From an uncultured Clostridia bacterium (GTDB taxonomy: Bacteria > Bacillota > Clostridia > Oscillospirales > Ruminococcaceae): DNA of 35,535 bases. The DNA is taken from NCBI GenBank assembly GCA_947628405.1, contig CANQZR010000008.1, positions 1 to 35,535 of the forward strand, written 5' to 3'. Both the position numbers and the translations under genes were made by a program. Below, one piece after another: positions 26,123 to 34,267 of the stretch. The notes beneath the pieces are model-generated. The model searched no databases and was not told the origin of the DNA. It saw only the letters and a list, made by a program, of their open reading frames with translations. The stretch's first letter is position 1. Every line of letters starts with the position of its first letter.

Positions 26123-26138
26123 GTTAGAATAGGCTAAC
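26123..26138. promoter_or_regulatory. Feo palindrome 5, at the DUF2325 transcription start
   Basis: GTTAGAATAGGCTAAC lies 3 bases downstream of the -10 element of the DUF2325 promoter. It has arms GTTAG/CTAAC and the same 16-base length as the other boxes. Confidence 0.75.
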
Positions 26139-26141
26139 TAT

Positions 26142-26170
26142 ATTTTAACACAGCAGAAAAATATTGTCAA
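26142..26170 (-). promoter_or_regulatory. SigA-type promoter of the DUF2325 gene
   Basis: On the minus strand a perfect TTGACA (26165-26170), a 17-base spacer and TAAAAT (26142-26147). Palindrome 5 follows at once. Confidence 0.8.
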
Positions 26171-26264
26171 TAGGTGAAATAAAAAATTCGGATAAAATTT
26201 TTTATATAGAAATTATAAGGCTGTGTCGGCGTGATCTATCATATATGGCGTTTAACAATAAAAT

Positions 26265-26358
26265 GCCGATTTGTTAAAAAAGCGCCGCACAAAGACGGTT
26301 TAAGAACTTTGTGCGGCGCTGCCGTTAACAATATTTTTTAGCAAAATCGGCTTTTTTT
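26265..26358. terminator. Nested hairpin terminator downstream of the amino-acid importer
   Basis: An inner perfect stem AGCGCCGCACAAAG/CTTTGTGCGGCGCT (26281-26294, 26307-26320) has a 12-base loop. On the minus strand it is followed by a U run, so it ends the importer transcript. Outer arms TGTTAA/TTAACA and GCCGATTT/AAATCGGC surround it, and T7 follows on the plus strand, so it could also stop plus-strand reads. It fills most of the 26171-26418 gene-free stretch. Confidence 0.88.
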
Positions 26359-26418
26359 AACATAGTCATATTTTATATTATCCCTGCCGTAAAATACAGC
26401 TTGCCGGCAGGAAATACT

Positions 26419-27174
26419 TTAAAGCACTTTATTTAAGAAAGCGTTGAGCCTTGGGCTTTGCGGCGAACCGAAAAAGCTGGCAGGATCGTTTTCTTCAAGT
26501 ATTTTTCCGTTTTCCATAAAAACAACTCTTGTGGCGACTTCTCTTGCAAAACCCATTTCGTGGGTAACTACAGCCATGGTCATATTTTCCTCGGCAAGAC
26601 CTTTCATTACCTCCAGAACTTCTCCTACCATTTCCGGATCAAGCGCAGAAGTAGGCTCGTCAAACAGCATTACGTCAGGCTTCATACAAAGCGCCCTGAC
26701 TATGGCGATACGCTGTTTTTGTCCGCCGGAAAGCTGGTTCGGATATGCGTCTGCCTTTTCTGCAAGTCCTACTCTTTTAAGCAGAGCCATGGCTTCCTCT
26801 TTAGCCTGTTCGGCAGGCTTTTTCTGAAGTTTCATGGGAGCAAGAGTAAGATTTTTTAACACTGTCATGTGTGGGAAAAGGTTGAACTGCTGAAACACCA
26901 TGCCCATTTTCTGACGAAGAAGATTTATATTCTGCTTCGGATCGGTGATGTCCTTACCTTCAAAATATATATTTCCCGACGTGGGTACTTCCAGAAGGTT
27001 GAGACAGCGGAGAAATGTACTTTTTCCCGAACCTGATGGTCCTATTACAGCCACTACTTCGCCCTTGCGTATATCGTTGCTTACATTGTCCAGCGCTTTT
27101 ACGTTCTTAAATTCTTTGGTGACGTTTTTCACGCTGATGATGATATCGCTTTCGTTGATAGTTTTATCGTTCAC
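26419..27174 (-). CDS. Polar amino-acid ABC transporter ATP-binding protein
   Basis: A 251-residue GlnQ/HisP-type ATPase. Walker [19 protein letters not shown], the family motif [20 protein letters not shown], signature [15 protein letters not shown], Walker [17 protein letters not shown] and switch [11 protein letters not shown] are all intact. These motifs are typical of polar amino-acid importers. It overlaps the permease gene by 11 bases. The substrate cannot be told apart among glutamine, arginine, cystine or others. It is the last gene of the operon, ahead of the terminator. Confidence 0.94.
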   Translation of the reverse strand: MNDKTINESDIIISVKNVTKEFKNVKALDNVSNDIRKGEVVAVIGPSGSGKSTFLRCLNLLEVPTSGNIYFEGKDITDPKQNINLLRQKMGMVFQQFNLFPHMTVLKNLTLAPMKLQKKPAEQAKEEAMALLKRVGLAEKADAYPNQLSGGQKQRIAIVRALCMKPDVMLFDEPTSALDPEMVGEVLEVMKGLAEENMTMAVVTHEMGFAREVATRVVFMENGKILEENDPASFFGSPQSPRLNAFLNKVL

Positions 27175-27904
27175 TTTGTCTCAGCCTCCTTTCGAGTTTG
27201 TTTACACCAAGGCTCAGAAGAGATACTATCAGCAGATATATCAGAGCCGCTCCGAGAAGCGGAAAATACGGGTCATATGTACGGCTCCTGATGATATCCG
27301 CGCCTTTGGTAAGATCCTCAAGTGCAATATATCCGGAAATGGAAGTTTCCTTTAATAGCACGATAAACTCGTTGCCAAGAGCCGGAAGAACGTTCTTGAA
27401 AGCCTGCGGCATGATAATGTAAATCATGGTGCGGATATAACCGAATCCGAGACTTCTTCCCGCTTCAAACTGACCGTTGTCAACGCTCATTATTCCGCCG
27501 CGGACTATTTCGGAAATATATGCGCCGGTGTTTATGCTAAAGGCGATTATCGCAGCAAAAGTCTTGTCAACTGCGACCGATGCAAACACAACGAAGTAAA
27601 TTATAAGCAGCTGTATTACCGTAGGAGTTCCTCTTATAACGGTGATATAAACGTGAGAAATAAAATTTAGCAGCGAAAGTACATACTGATATATCCTCTG
27701 TCCTAAGCTGCCGTATTTTGTCGTGTGTTCCTTTGCATATGTAGCGCGGATAACGGCGGTGGTTATACCTATCACAAGACCTATAAGTATTGCTACAACG
27801 GTTATTTTTATCGTTGTGCCAAGACCGTTCGCAATGTATTTCCAACGGTCGTCCTTGATAAAATTAAGGTAAAAGTCTTTTTTGAACTCTTCAAGCCATT
27901 CCAT
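27164..27904 (-). CDS. Polar amino-acid ABC transporter permease
   Basis: A 246-residue HisM/GlnP-type permease. It has an N-terminal soluble-like head ([35 protein letters not shown]), about five membrane segments ([54 protein letters not shown]), and the EAA coupling loop [24 protein letters not shown] that contacts the ATPase. The ATG is 11-13 bases from AAGGAAGTGAG. One permease gene suggests a homodimeric pore. The gene lies 161 bases after the binding-protein gene, beyond a hairpin. Confidence 0.93.
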   Translation of the reverse strand: MEWLEEFKKDFYLNFIKDDRWKYIANGLGTTIKITVVAILIGLVIGITTAVIRATYAKEHTTKYGSLGQRIYQYVLSLLNFISHVYITVIRGTPTVIQLLIIYFVVFASVAVDKTFAAIIAFSINTGAYISEIVRGGIMSVDNGQFEAGRSLGFGYIRTMIYIIMPQAFKNVLPALGNEFIVLLKETSISGYIALEDLTKGADIIRSRTYDPYFPLLGAALIYLLIVSLLSLGVNKLERRLRQSER

Positions 27905-28018
27905 ATGAACACGCTCACTTCCTTTTTATCAATAAGAACTTGTTCTCATAGAAGCCGTGTACGGATCTTTGTGAGGACAAATTCCGAATAATGGGCTTTA
28001 AGTCTCTTATTAAAACAG

Positions 28019-28041
28019 TACCGCGCAGGAACTGCGCGGTA
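28019..28041 (-). terminator. Hairpin between binding-protein and permease genes
   Basis: TACCGCGCAG and CTGCGCGGTA form a perfect 10-bp stem with a 3-base loop, 25 bases after the binding-protein stop. On the minus strand CTGTTTTAATA follows, only a short U run. It is probably a partial terminator or mRNA-stabilising stem that keeps the binding protein more abundant than the membrane parts. Confidence 0.7.
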
Positions 28042-28065
28042 TTTGTCTGCGAGTTTGCTTTGGCA

Positions 28066-28881
28066 TTATTCGGCTGTTTCGGAAAGGTCTTCATTTCCGC
28101 CAAGGTATTTAGCCATTATTTCAGCCATTTTGCCGTTTTCCTCCATCTCGGCAAGTATCCTGTTTATTTCGTTGAGTAGCTCGGTATTGCCTTTTTTCAC
28201 AGCAATGGCGTACTGTTCAACGGTAAGAGGTTCGTCAAGGATAATAAGTCCGGGATTCTTTTCAACGTAAGCGTTTGCAGGTCTGTTGTCGATAATTACG
28301 GCGTCAGCCTTGTTCTGAAGAACAGCCATTACAGCTTCTGCGCCCTTGGAATATCTGTCTACCGTTGCGCCGTCTACATTATCGGTGGCATAAGTATCGC
28401 CGGTAGTTCCGCTCTGGACTGCGATCGTCTTTCCTGCAAGATCGGCAGGCGCCTTTATCGGAGAATCTTCCTTGACGATTATTACCTGACCCGCGTCGGT
28501 ATAAGGCGTGGAGAAATCAACATTTTCCAGACGGTCCTCGTCGATAGTCATTCCGGCAATGCCCATATCGGCCTTTCCGGACTGTACCGCTGCGATTATG
28601 GAATCGAATGCCATATCTTCGCACTGAGCTTCAAGACCGAGCTGCTCGGCTATGTAAGCGGAAATATCTGCGTCGATGCCGACTACCTGATCGCCTTCAC
28701 GGTATTCGTAAGGTTCAAATTCAGCGTTTGTCGCCCAGATGAGCTTGCCATCTGAGACGGTGGAAACAGATGCGCTTCCCGTATCGTCAGTTCCGCTTTC
28801 GGATTTGTTTCCGCAGCCTGCCATTGACATGAGCACAGCGGCTGCTGCTGACAATGCAAGTAATTTTTTTAAACTTTTCAT
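28066..28881 (-). CDS. Amino-acid ABC transporter substrate-binding lipoprotein
   Basis: The 271-residue protein begins with a lipoprotein signal peptide (MKSLKKLLALSAAAAVLMSMAGC); Cys23 in the lipobox MAGC would be lipidated. A linker rich in Ser, Gly and Thr follows, then an SBP_bac_3 domain: LIWATNAEFEPYEYREGDQVVGIDADISAYIAEQLG, AGMTIDEDRLENVDFSTPYTDAGQ, GKTIAVQSGTTGDTYA and an end typical of cystine, glutamine or arginine binders. The Glu-Phe-x-Pro-Tyr and Asp in DISAYI fit ligand contact. It delivers the amino acid to the permease encoded downstream. Its own promoter lies just upstream. Confidence 0.94.
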   Translation of the reverse strand: MKSLKKLLALSAAAAVLMSMAGCGNKSESGTDDTGSASVSTVSDGKLIWATNAEFEPYEYREGDQVVGIDADISAYIAEQLGLEAQCEDMAFDSIIAAVQSGKADMGIAGMTIDEDRLENVDFSTPYTDAGQVIIVKEDSPIKAPADLAGKTIAVQSGTTGDTYATDNVDGATVDRYSKGAEAVMAVLQNKADAVIIDNRPANAYVEKNPGLIILDEPLTVEQYAIAVKKGNTELLNEINRILAEMEENGKMAEIMAKYLGGNEDLSETAE

Positions 28882-28923
28882 TTTAAAAATTCCCCTATTC
28901 TTTTATGGATTAAATAATATAGA

Positions 28924-28943
28924 CCGGTGTAACATTGCGCCGG
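28924..28943. repeat. Imperfect palindrome in the binding-protein 5' leader
   Basis: CCGGTGTAACATTGCGCCGG has CCGG arms with G-U-type pairs inside. It lies just downstream of the binding-protein -10 element, so it could be an operator or leader stem. This is weak evidence. Confidence 0.35.
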
Positions 28944-28951
28944 ATATTAAT

Positions 28952-28980
28952 ATTCTAACACAATATGCCGCTTACGTCAA
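28952..28980 (-). promoter_or_regulatory. SigA-type promoter of the amino-acid importer
   Basis: On the minus strand TTGACG (28975-28980), a 17-base spacer and TAGAAT (28952-28957) lie about 70 bases before the binding-protein start. The leader contains the imperfect palindrome at 28924-28943. Confidence 0.8.
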
Positions 28981-29104
28981 GATTTTATTGGATAAAAACC
29001 TCGAATATTTTTCATCTTACCGGTGGGGAAACGGGAAATTCCGGAACACTTTTGTGTTGAAAATGTGTAATTGTGTAATTCAGGTGAAATTTTCCGTCCC
29101 TATA

Positions 29105-29133
29105 TTGACATTGGAGGCGCAGTGAAGTAAAAT
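29105..29133 (+). promoter_or_regulatory. SigA-type promoter of the MarR-exporter operon
   Basis: Perfect TTGACA (29105-29110), 17-base spacer, TAAAAT (29128-29133). A 16-base palindrome starts 2 bases later and the MarR start is 38 bases after the -10. Confidence 0.85.
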
Positions 29134-29134
29134 G

Positions 29135-29150
29135 TCTAATAGGGGTTAGA
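29135..29150. promoter_or_regulatory. Probable MarR operator
   Basis: TCTAATAGGGGTTAGA is an inverted repeat (TCTAA-N6-TTAGA) that covers the predicted transcription start. Its place next to a marR gene suggests self-repression. The orientation of its arms differs from the Feo boxes. Confidence 0.65.
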
Positions 29151-29170
29151 TATTTTCCGGGAGGTGCTTT

Positions 29171-29590
29171 ATGGACGTTAAAAGCGACGCGGAAGAATTA
29201 ATGGAAAAATTCCGGTCCTGCGCCCCTAAGAAATTTTTCAGCAGCGTTGAGGAGGCTGAAAGAGGCATAGGCTTTATACTTGTGTTCCTCTATAAGTCCG
29301 ACGGGGAAGTCATTGCCGGAGATATTGCCAGAGAAATGAACGTTACCACCGCAAGAGTAGCGGCGCTCCTCAAAAAAATGGAAAAAAACGGCTTGATAAC
29401 AAGAGAATGTTCCTTAAATGACGGCAGACGAACGGTCGTTAAAATTACCGGAAAGGGTACGGCTGCTGTGCTCCGCAAAAGAGAGGAACTCCTGAAAAGG
29501 ACCGAGCTGCTTATTGAAAAAGTAGGGAAAAAGGATCTGGAGGATTTTATCCGCATTTCACAAAAAATACGGGACGCCTTGGGCGAATGA
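29171..29590 (+). CDS. MarR-family transcriptional regulator
   Basis: The 139-residue protein has a winged helix in the middle (GDIAREMNVTTARVAALLKKMEKNGLITRECSLNDGRRTVVKIT, about residues 54-98), with the recognition helix TTARVAALLKKM and the wing DGRRTVV. Helices at both ends form the dimer. MarR proteins usually repress drug-exporter genes and are released by small ligands. GGGAGGTG lies 6 bases before the ATG. It heads an operon with a heterodimeric exporter 24 bases downstream (measured to the preferred start of that gene) and carries an operator-like palindrome at its own promoter. Confidence 0.92.
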   Translation: MDVKSDAEELMEKFRSCAPKKFFSSVEEAERGIGFILVFLYKSDGEVIAGDIAREMNVTTARVAALLKKMEKNGLITRECSLNDGRRTVVKITGKGTAAVLRKREELLKRTELLIEKVGKKDLEDFIRISQKIRDALGE

Positions 29591-29614
29591 TATTTCTGAA
29601 AGGAGATAATGACA

Positions 29615-31855
29615 ATGGGGAATATATTCCGCAATCTGAAAAAGTACTGGTATCTGGTGCTTATGATAGTATTGCTTCTGTTTATTCAGGCGTACTGTGA
29701 CCTGTCTTTGCCGGATTATACTTCCGAGCTTATTGATGTGGGCATATCAAATTCCGGCATTGAACATTCTGTTCCGCAGTATATTTCGGAGCAGGGCTAT
29801 ATGGGAACTGCCGCATTTATGACGGAAGAGGAAAAGACCGACTGGCAGGATATTTACAGTTATGATGAAGATCTTGGATATTATGTGCTGTCCGGAGAAA
29901 AGACTTCCGAAGAAGAATGGAACGCACTGGACAGTGAATTTTCGGACGTTATCGCAATAGCATATATGATCAATTCACAAGCATCTGAAGAATTGTCAGG
30001 CATGGATATGTCTGCGCTTCAGGGCGCCGATATTTCTCAGGTCGATACTTCCGGCATGAGCGATGAGGAGCTTGCAATATTCATGCAGATGCAGCAGTCG
30101 CAGAGCGGCAATGTCATGCTGGATATGAGAAACGCGCTTGAGGAACAGCTTTCCTCACTGGGAGACAGTATGATAGGTTCAATGGCAAAATATTTTGTCA
30201 GAGAGCAGTATGAGATATGCGGCATAGACCTTGAAAAGCTCCAGAGCAGCTACCTGTGGCGCACCGGAGGAAAAATGCTGATAATGGCTCTGGTCGTAGC
30301 GGCGGCAGCAATACTTGTGGGATTTCTTGCGTCGCTGGTGGCGGCAGGAGTCGGACGGGATCTTAGGAACAGTATCTTCCGCAAGGTAATGAGTTTTTCA
30401 AATGCCGAACTGGACAGATTTTCAACGGCTTCATTGATAACAAGGAGCACCAATGATGTTCAGCAAATACAGTTCGTTACGGTAATGCTTCTAAGAATGG
30501 TGCTGTATTCGCCGATCCTTGCTATAGGCGGAATAATAAACATCAGCCGATACAGATCGGGAATGAGCTGGATAATCGTTCTTGCGGTGGCTGTTGTACT
30601 CAGCCTTGTACTGGCGCTTATGATGATAGCAATGCCGAAATTCAGGATAATGCAGGATCTTGTGGATAAGGTCAACCTTGTTGCAAGGGAAATGCTGACC
30701 GGTATACCTGTAATAAGGGCATTCGGCAGGGAAAAACATGAGGAAAAGCGTTTTGACGCCGCAAATACCGACCTTATGAAAGTAATGCTTTTCACAAATA
30801 AAGTAATGTCATTCATGATGCCTGCGCTTATGCTGGTAATGAACGGCGTTTCTGCATTGATAATATGGGTAGCCGCAAAGAAGATAGACGAAGGAGTTAT
30901 CGAAGTCGGAGCAATGACTGCATTTGTAACATATTCCATGCAGATAATAATGTCGTTCCTGATGATAACAATGATATCGGTAATGCTGCCGAGAGCCGGA
31001 GTTGCGGCAAACCGCATAAAGGAAGTCCTTGATACCGAGCCTGTTATCACTGATAAAGAAGATCCCATAACGGATATGCCGGCAGAGACTTCGGTAAGAT
31101 TTGACCATGTGAGCTTCAGGTATCCCGACGGCGGAGAGAATGTTCTGACGGATATAGATTTTACCGCCGAAGCCGGAAAAACAACGGCCGTGATAGGAAG
31201 CACCGGCTGCGGAAAATCCACGCTTGTAAATCTTATACCGAGATTTTTTGACGTTACGGAGGGAAGCGTTTCCGTAGGAGGGATAAATGTAAAAGATCTG
31301 TCGATAGAAACGCTCCGCAGGCAGATAGGTTATGTTCCGCAGAAAGCGGTGCTGTTCTCGGGAGATATCTTTTCAAATATTTCATACGGAGCGGATAATG
31401 CTTCGGAGCAGGACGTTATCGAAGCGGCGGAGATCGCTCAGGCTTCGGAATTTATAAACGAAAAACCGGACGGATACAGAAGTCCTATTGCGCAGGGCGG
31501 CACAAACGTATCAGGCGGTCAGAAGCAGAGACTTTCAATAGCAAGAGCTATAGCGCGCGATCCTAAAATATACATTTTTGACGACAGCTTCTCTGCGCTT
31601 GATTTCAAGACGGATACGGCTCTGAGAAACGCTCTTTCCAAAAAGACAAAGGAGGCTGCGGTTATAATCGTTGCTCAGCGCGTCAGCACAATACTTAATG
31701 CAGATCAGATAATCGTTCTTGAGGACGGCAGAATGGTCGGCAAGGGAACTCATAAGGAGCTTGTAAAGAACTGCGAGGAATATGAACAGATCGCGCGTTC
31801 GCAGCTTTCCGAAACGGAATTTCTCAGAAGTATCGAAGCAAAGGAGGAATGCTGA
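29615..31855 (+). CDS. ABC exporter half-transporter 1, degenerate ATP site, large extracellular insert
   Basis: A 746-residue fusion of six-helix membrane domain and ATPase. I prefer the ATG at 29615 (AGGAG 9 bases upstream) over 29609 (3 bases). Between helix 1 (YWYLVLMIVLLLFIQAY) and helix 2 (MLIMALVVAAAAILVGFLASL) lies an acidic insert of about 160 residues, presumably outside the cell. The ATPase has Walker A GSTGCGKSTLVN (about 527) and signature VSGGQ, but Walker B is IFDDSFSALD (catalytic Glu replaced by Asp) and the switch His is Gln (VAQRVSTI). This is the degenerate half of a TM287/288-like heterodimer. Substrate unknown, drug or lipid export likely. Confidence 0.93.
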   Translation: MGNIFRNLKKYWYLVLMIVLLLFIQAYCDLSLPDYTSELIDVGISNSGIEHSVPQYISEQGYMGTAAFMTEEEKTDWQDIYSYDEDLGYYVLSGEKTSEEEWNALDSEFSDVIAIAYMINSQASEELSGMDMSALQGADISQVDTSGMSDEELAIFMQMQQSQSGNVMLDMRNALEEQLSSLGDSMIGSMAKYFVREQYEICGIDLEKLQSSYLWRTGGKMLIMALVVAAAAILVGFLASLVAAGVGRDLRNSIFRKVMSFSNAELDRFSTASLITRSTNDVQQIQFVTVMLLRMVLYSPILAIGGIINISRYRSGMSWIIVLAVAVVLSLVLALMMIAMPKFRIMQDLVDKVNLVAREMLTGIPVIRAFGREKHEEKRFDAANTDLMKVMLFTNKVMSFMMPALMLVMNGVSALIIWVAAKKIDEGVIEVGAMTAFVTYSMQIIMSFLMITMISVMLPRAGVAANRIKEVLDTEPVITDKEDPITDMPAETSVRFDHVSFRYPDGGENVLTDIDFTAEAGKTTAVIGSTGCGKSTLVNLIPRFFDVTEGSVSVGGINVKDLSIETLRRQIGYVPQKAVLFSGDIFSNISYGADNASEQDVIEAAEIAQASEFINEKPDGYRSPIAQGGTNVSGGQKQRLSIARAIARDPKIYIFDDSFSALDFKTDTALRNALSKKTKEAAVIIVAQRVSTILNADQIIVLEDGRMVGKGTHKELVKNCEEYEQIARSQLSETEFLRSIEAKEEC

Positions 31856-33652
31856 ATGCCGCCGAGAGGAAGAGGTCCTGCGGTAGAAAAAGCAAAAGAT
31901 TTCAAAGGTACCGTCCGCAGGGTAATAGGTTATACCGGAAGATACAAAGCAGGCGTTGCTGCCGTTATGCTTTGTGCCGCCGCAAGCGCGGTATTCCATA
32001 TCGTAAGTCCGAAAATACTCGGAAAAGCCACAACGTCTCTTTCCGAGGGATTGATGAAAAAGATCACCGGCACAGGAGGGATAGATTTTTCCTATATCGG
32101 AAAGATCCTTCTTATAGTGCTTGCACTGTATGCTGCGAGCTTTCTTTTCAGCCTGATACAGGGGCTTACCATGTCGTCCATAACCCAGAGGCTTTGCTAC
32201 AAGCTGAGGAAAGATATCACCGAAAAAATGGACCGTATGCCGCTTAAATATTTTGAAAGCAAGACATACGGAGAAGTCCTTTCAAGGATAACGAATGATG
32301 TGGATACATTCGGAAACGGCTTCAATCAGAGCGTTACACAGCTTATAACCTCCGTAACGACAATGATAGGCGTTGTGATAATGATGCTGACTATCAGTCC
32401 GCTTATGACCCTTATAACGCTGCTGATACTTCCTGTCAGCCTTGTATTCATAGGAGCGGTGATGAAAAAGTCACAGAAATATTTCAAGCAGCAGCAGGAA
32501 TACCTTGGACATATCAACGGTCAGGTAGAAGAAAATTATTCCGGACATCTTGTCGTAAAAGCCTTCGGAAAGGAAAACGACGTGATAGATAGATTCAGCA
32601 GCACGAATAACGTTCTTTATGAATCTGCATGGAAGTCACAATTCCTGTCCGGACTTATGATGCCGGTAATGCAGTTCGTAGGCAATCTCGGATATGTGGG
32701 AGTGGCTATATCCGGCGCTTTCCTTGCGGTGCGCGGAACTATCGAGATAGGCGATATACTTGCTTTTATCACTTATGTAAGGAACTTCACCCAGCCCATG
32801 CAGCAGATCGCTCAGGTTACAAATATGATGCAGTCAATGGCTGCGGCGGCAGAACGTGTTTTTGAATTTCTTGATGAAGAGGAAGAGGATCAGACCACAG
32901 AGAATGCGGTATCTGTCGGAAATATAAGCGGAGTTGTGGATTTTACACACGTCAGCTTCGGATATGATCCGGAAAAGATAATAATAAAGGATTTCAACGC
33001 TCACGTCGATAAAGGAAAGCAGATAGCCATTGTAGGACCTACCGGAGCGGGCAAGACCACCATGGTAAAGCTGCTTATGAGGTTCTATGATGTCAACGGA
33101 GGAGAAATAAGGCTTGACGGTCACGGACTCAGGGAATATAACCGGAACGAGCTGCGCAGCGCTTTCGGAATGGTTTTGCAGGATACATGGCTTTTCAAGG
33201 GAAGCATAATGGAAAATATCCGTTACGGAAGACTTGAGGCGTCTGATGAAGAAGTTATCGCAGCGGCAAAGTCCGCTCATGCGGATCATTTTATCAGGAC
33301 TCTTCCGGGAGGATATGATTTCGAGCTGAACGAGGACGCTACCAATGTTTCTGCCGGACAGAGACAGCTTCTGACAATTGCAAGAGCGATCCTTGCCGAC
33401 AGACCGGTACTTATACTTGACGAGGCGACTTCATCGGTAGATACCAGAACGGAGCACCGCATACAGCGCGCAATGGATAATCTTATGCGCGGCAGGACCA
33501 GCTTTGTTATCGCTCACAGACTTAGCACTATACGGAATGCGGATATGATACTTGTTATGAAGGACGGAGATATAATCGAACAGGGCAGCCATGATGAACT
33601 TATGGACAAAAACGGCTTCTATGCGGAGCTGTACAATGCCCAGTTCGCATAA
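31856..33652 (+). CDS. ABC exporter half-transporter 2, catalytic half
   Basis: The 598-residue partner begins MPPRGRGPAVEKAKDFKGTVRRVIGYT, directly after the upstream stop, with GGAGG 9 bases ahead. Six membrane helices (ALYAASFLFSLIQGL, MTLITLLILPVSLVFIGAV, GYVGVAISGAFLAV and others) precede an ATPase with Walker A GPTGAGKTTMV, consensus Walker B LILDEATSSVD and switch His in FVIAHRLSTI. Its signature is NVSAGQ rather than SGGQ. So the active site (its own Walker motifs plus the partner's SGGQ) is intact and the other site is degenerate, as expected for a heterodimer. The MarR gene in front probably controls it. Confidence 0.94.
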   Translation: MPPRGRGPAVEKAKDFKGTVRRVIGYTGRYKAGVAAVMLCAAASAVFHIVSPKILGKATTSLSEGLMKKITGTGGIDFSYIGKILLIVLALYAASFLFSLIQGLTMSSITQRLCYKLRKDITEKMDRMPLKYFESKTYGEVLSRITNDVDTFGNGFNQSVTQLITSVTTMIGVVIMMLTISPLMTLITLLILPVSLVFIGAVMKKSQKYFKQQQEYLGHINGQVEENYSGHLVVKAFGKENDVIDRFSSTNNVLYESAWKSQFLSGLMMPVMQFVGNLGYVGVAISGAFLAVRGTIEIGDILAFITYVRNFTQPMQQIAQVTNMMQSMAAAAERVFEFLDEEEEDQTTENAVSVGNISGVVDFTHVSFGYDPEKIIIKDFNAHVDKGKQIAIVGPTGAGKTTMVKLLMRFYDVNGGEIRLDGHGLREYNRNELRSAFGMVLQDTWLFKGSIMENIRYGRLEASDEEVIAAAKSAHADHFIRTLPGGYDFELNEDATNVSAGQRQLLTIARAILADRPVLILDEATSSVDTRTEHRIQRAMDNLMRGRTSFVIAHRLSTIRNADMILVMKDGDIIEQGSHDELMDKNGFYAELYNAQFA

Positions 33653-33667
33653 AAACGGAGGTATTAT

Positions 33668-34267
33668 ATGAAATACAGATATGTTGTGATCGAGCGTGAA
33701 TATGGCAGCGGCGGAACGGAAATAGGCAGGCTGCTTTCCGAAAAAACAGGCATACCCTGCTATGGCAGCGAGATACAGAAAGAAGTCTCCGAAAAAATGA
33801 ACATTCCCGTATCCGAAATTGAAAAATATGAGGAAAGCGTTACGAACAGTCTGCTTTATTCTCTTTACGCAATAAGCAGGATGAACAGCGATACTGACAA
33901 TATACTTTCCCGTGAGGACAGGATATTCGTTGAGCAGCAAAGGATCATAAAGGAATATGCTATGAGAGGTCCTGCGATCTTTGTCGGCAGATGTGCCGAA
34001 AGCGCATTGCCTTCGGAAGATGTTCTTTCGGTATTTATCCATGCCGACAAGGAGTTCAGGGTGGAGCGTGCGGTAAATGAATACGGCATAGATCAGAATT
34101 CCGCAGCATATATAATGGTCAGGTTTGATAAAAAGCGGCGCAGTTATTATTCTGCAAATACCGGAAAAAAGTGGACGGATATGAGCAATTATCACATTGT
34201 TCTTGACAGCGGAAAGCTCGGACTTGATGCTTGCGCGGAGGTAATACGTTCGGCTTTTGGAAAATAG
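33668..34267 (+). CDS. Cytidylate kinase-like family protein
   Basis: A 199-residue P-loop kinase-like protein. The N-terminus VVIEREYGSGGTEIGRLLSEKTGIPCYG is the modified P-loop of the cytidylate-kinase-like family (PF13189-like), followed by IFVGRCAESAL and a lid-like part (DKKRRSYYSANTGKKWTDMSNYHIVLDSGKLG). These proteins are distinct from Cmk, and their substrate is unknown to me. ACGGAGG lies 8 bases before the ATG, and the start is 15 bases after the exporter stop, so it is probably in the MarR-exporter operon. The 34268-34376 stretch after it shows only a short degenerate repeat (GAGTTGA/GAGTTAA-like). Confidence 0.85.
   Translation: MKYRYVVIEREYGSGGTEIGRLLSEKTGIPCYGSEIQKEVSEKMNIPVSEIEKYEESVTNSLLYSLYAISRMNSDTDNILSREDRIFVEQQRIIKEYAMRGPAIFVGRCAESALPSEDVLSVFIHADKEFRVERAVNEYGIDQNSAAYIMVRFDKKRRSYYSANTGKKWTDMSNYHIVLDSGKLGLDACAEVIRSAFGK

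Noticed and set aside
29135-29150. MarR palindrome as a sixth member of the Feo box set
   Set aside because: It has CTAA...TTAG arms, the reverse orientation of GTTA...TAAC, and lies at a marR gene.
30460-31221. 253-residue minus-strand ORF
   Set aside because: It lies wholly opposite the first exporter gene, which has all ABC motifs; its composition is low-complexity Ser/Ile.
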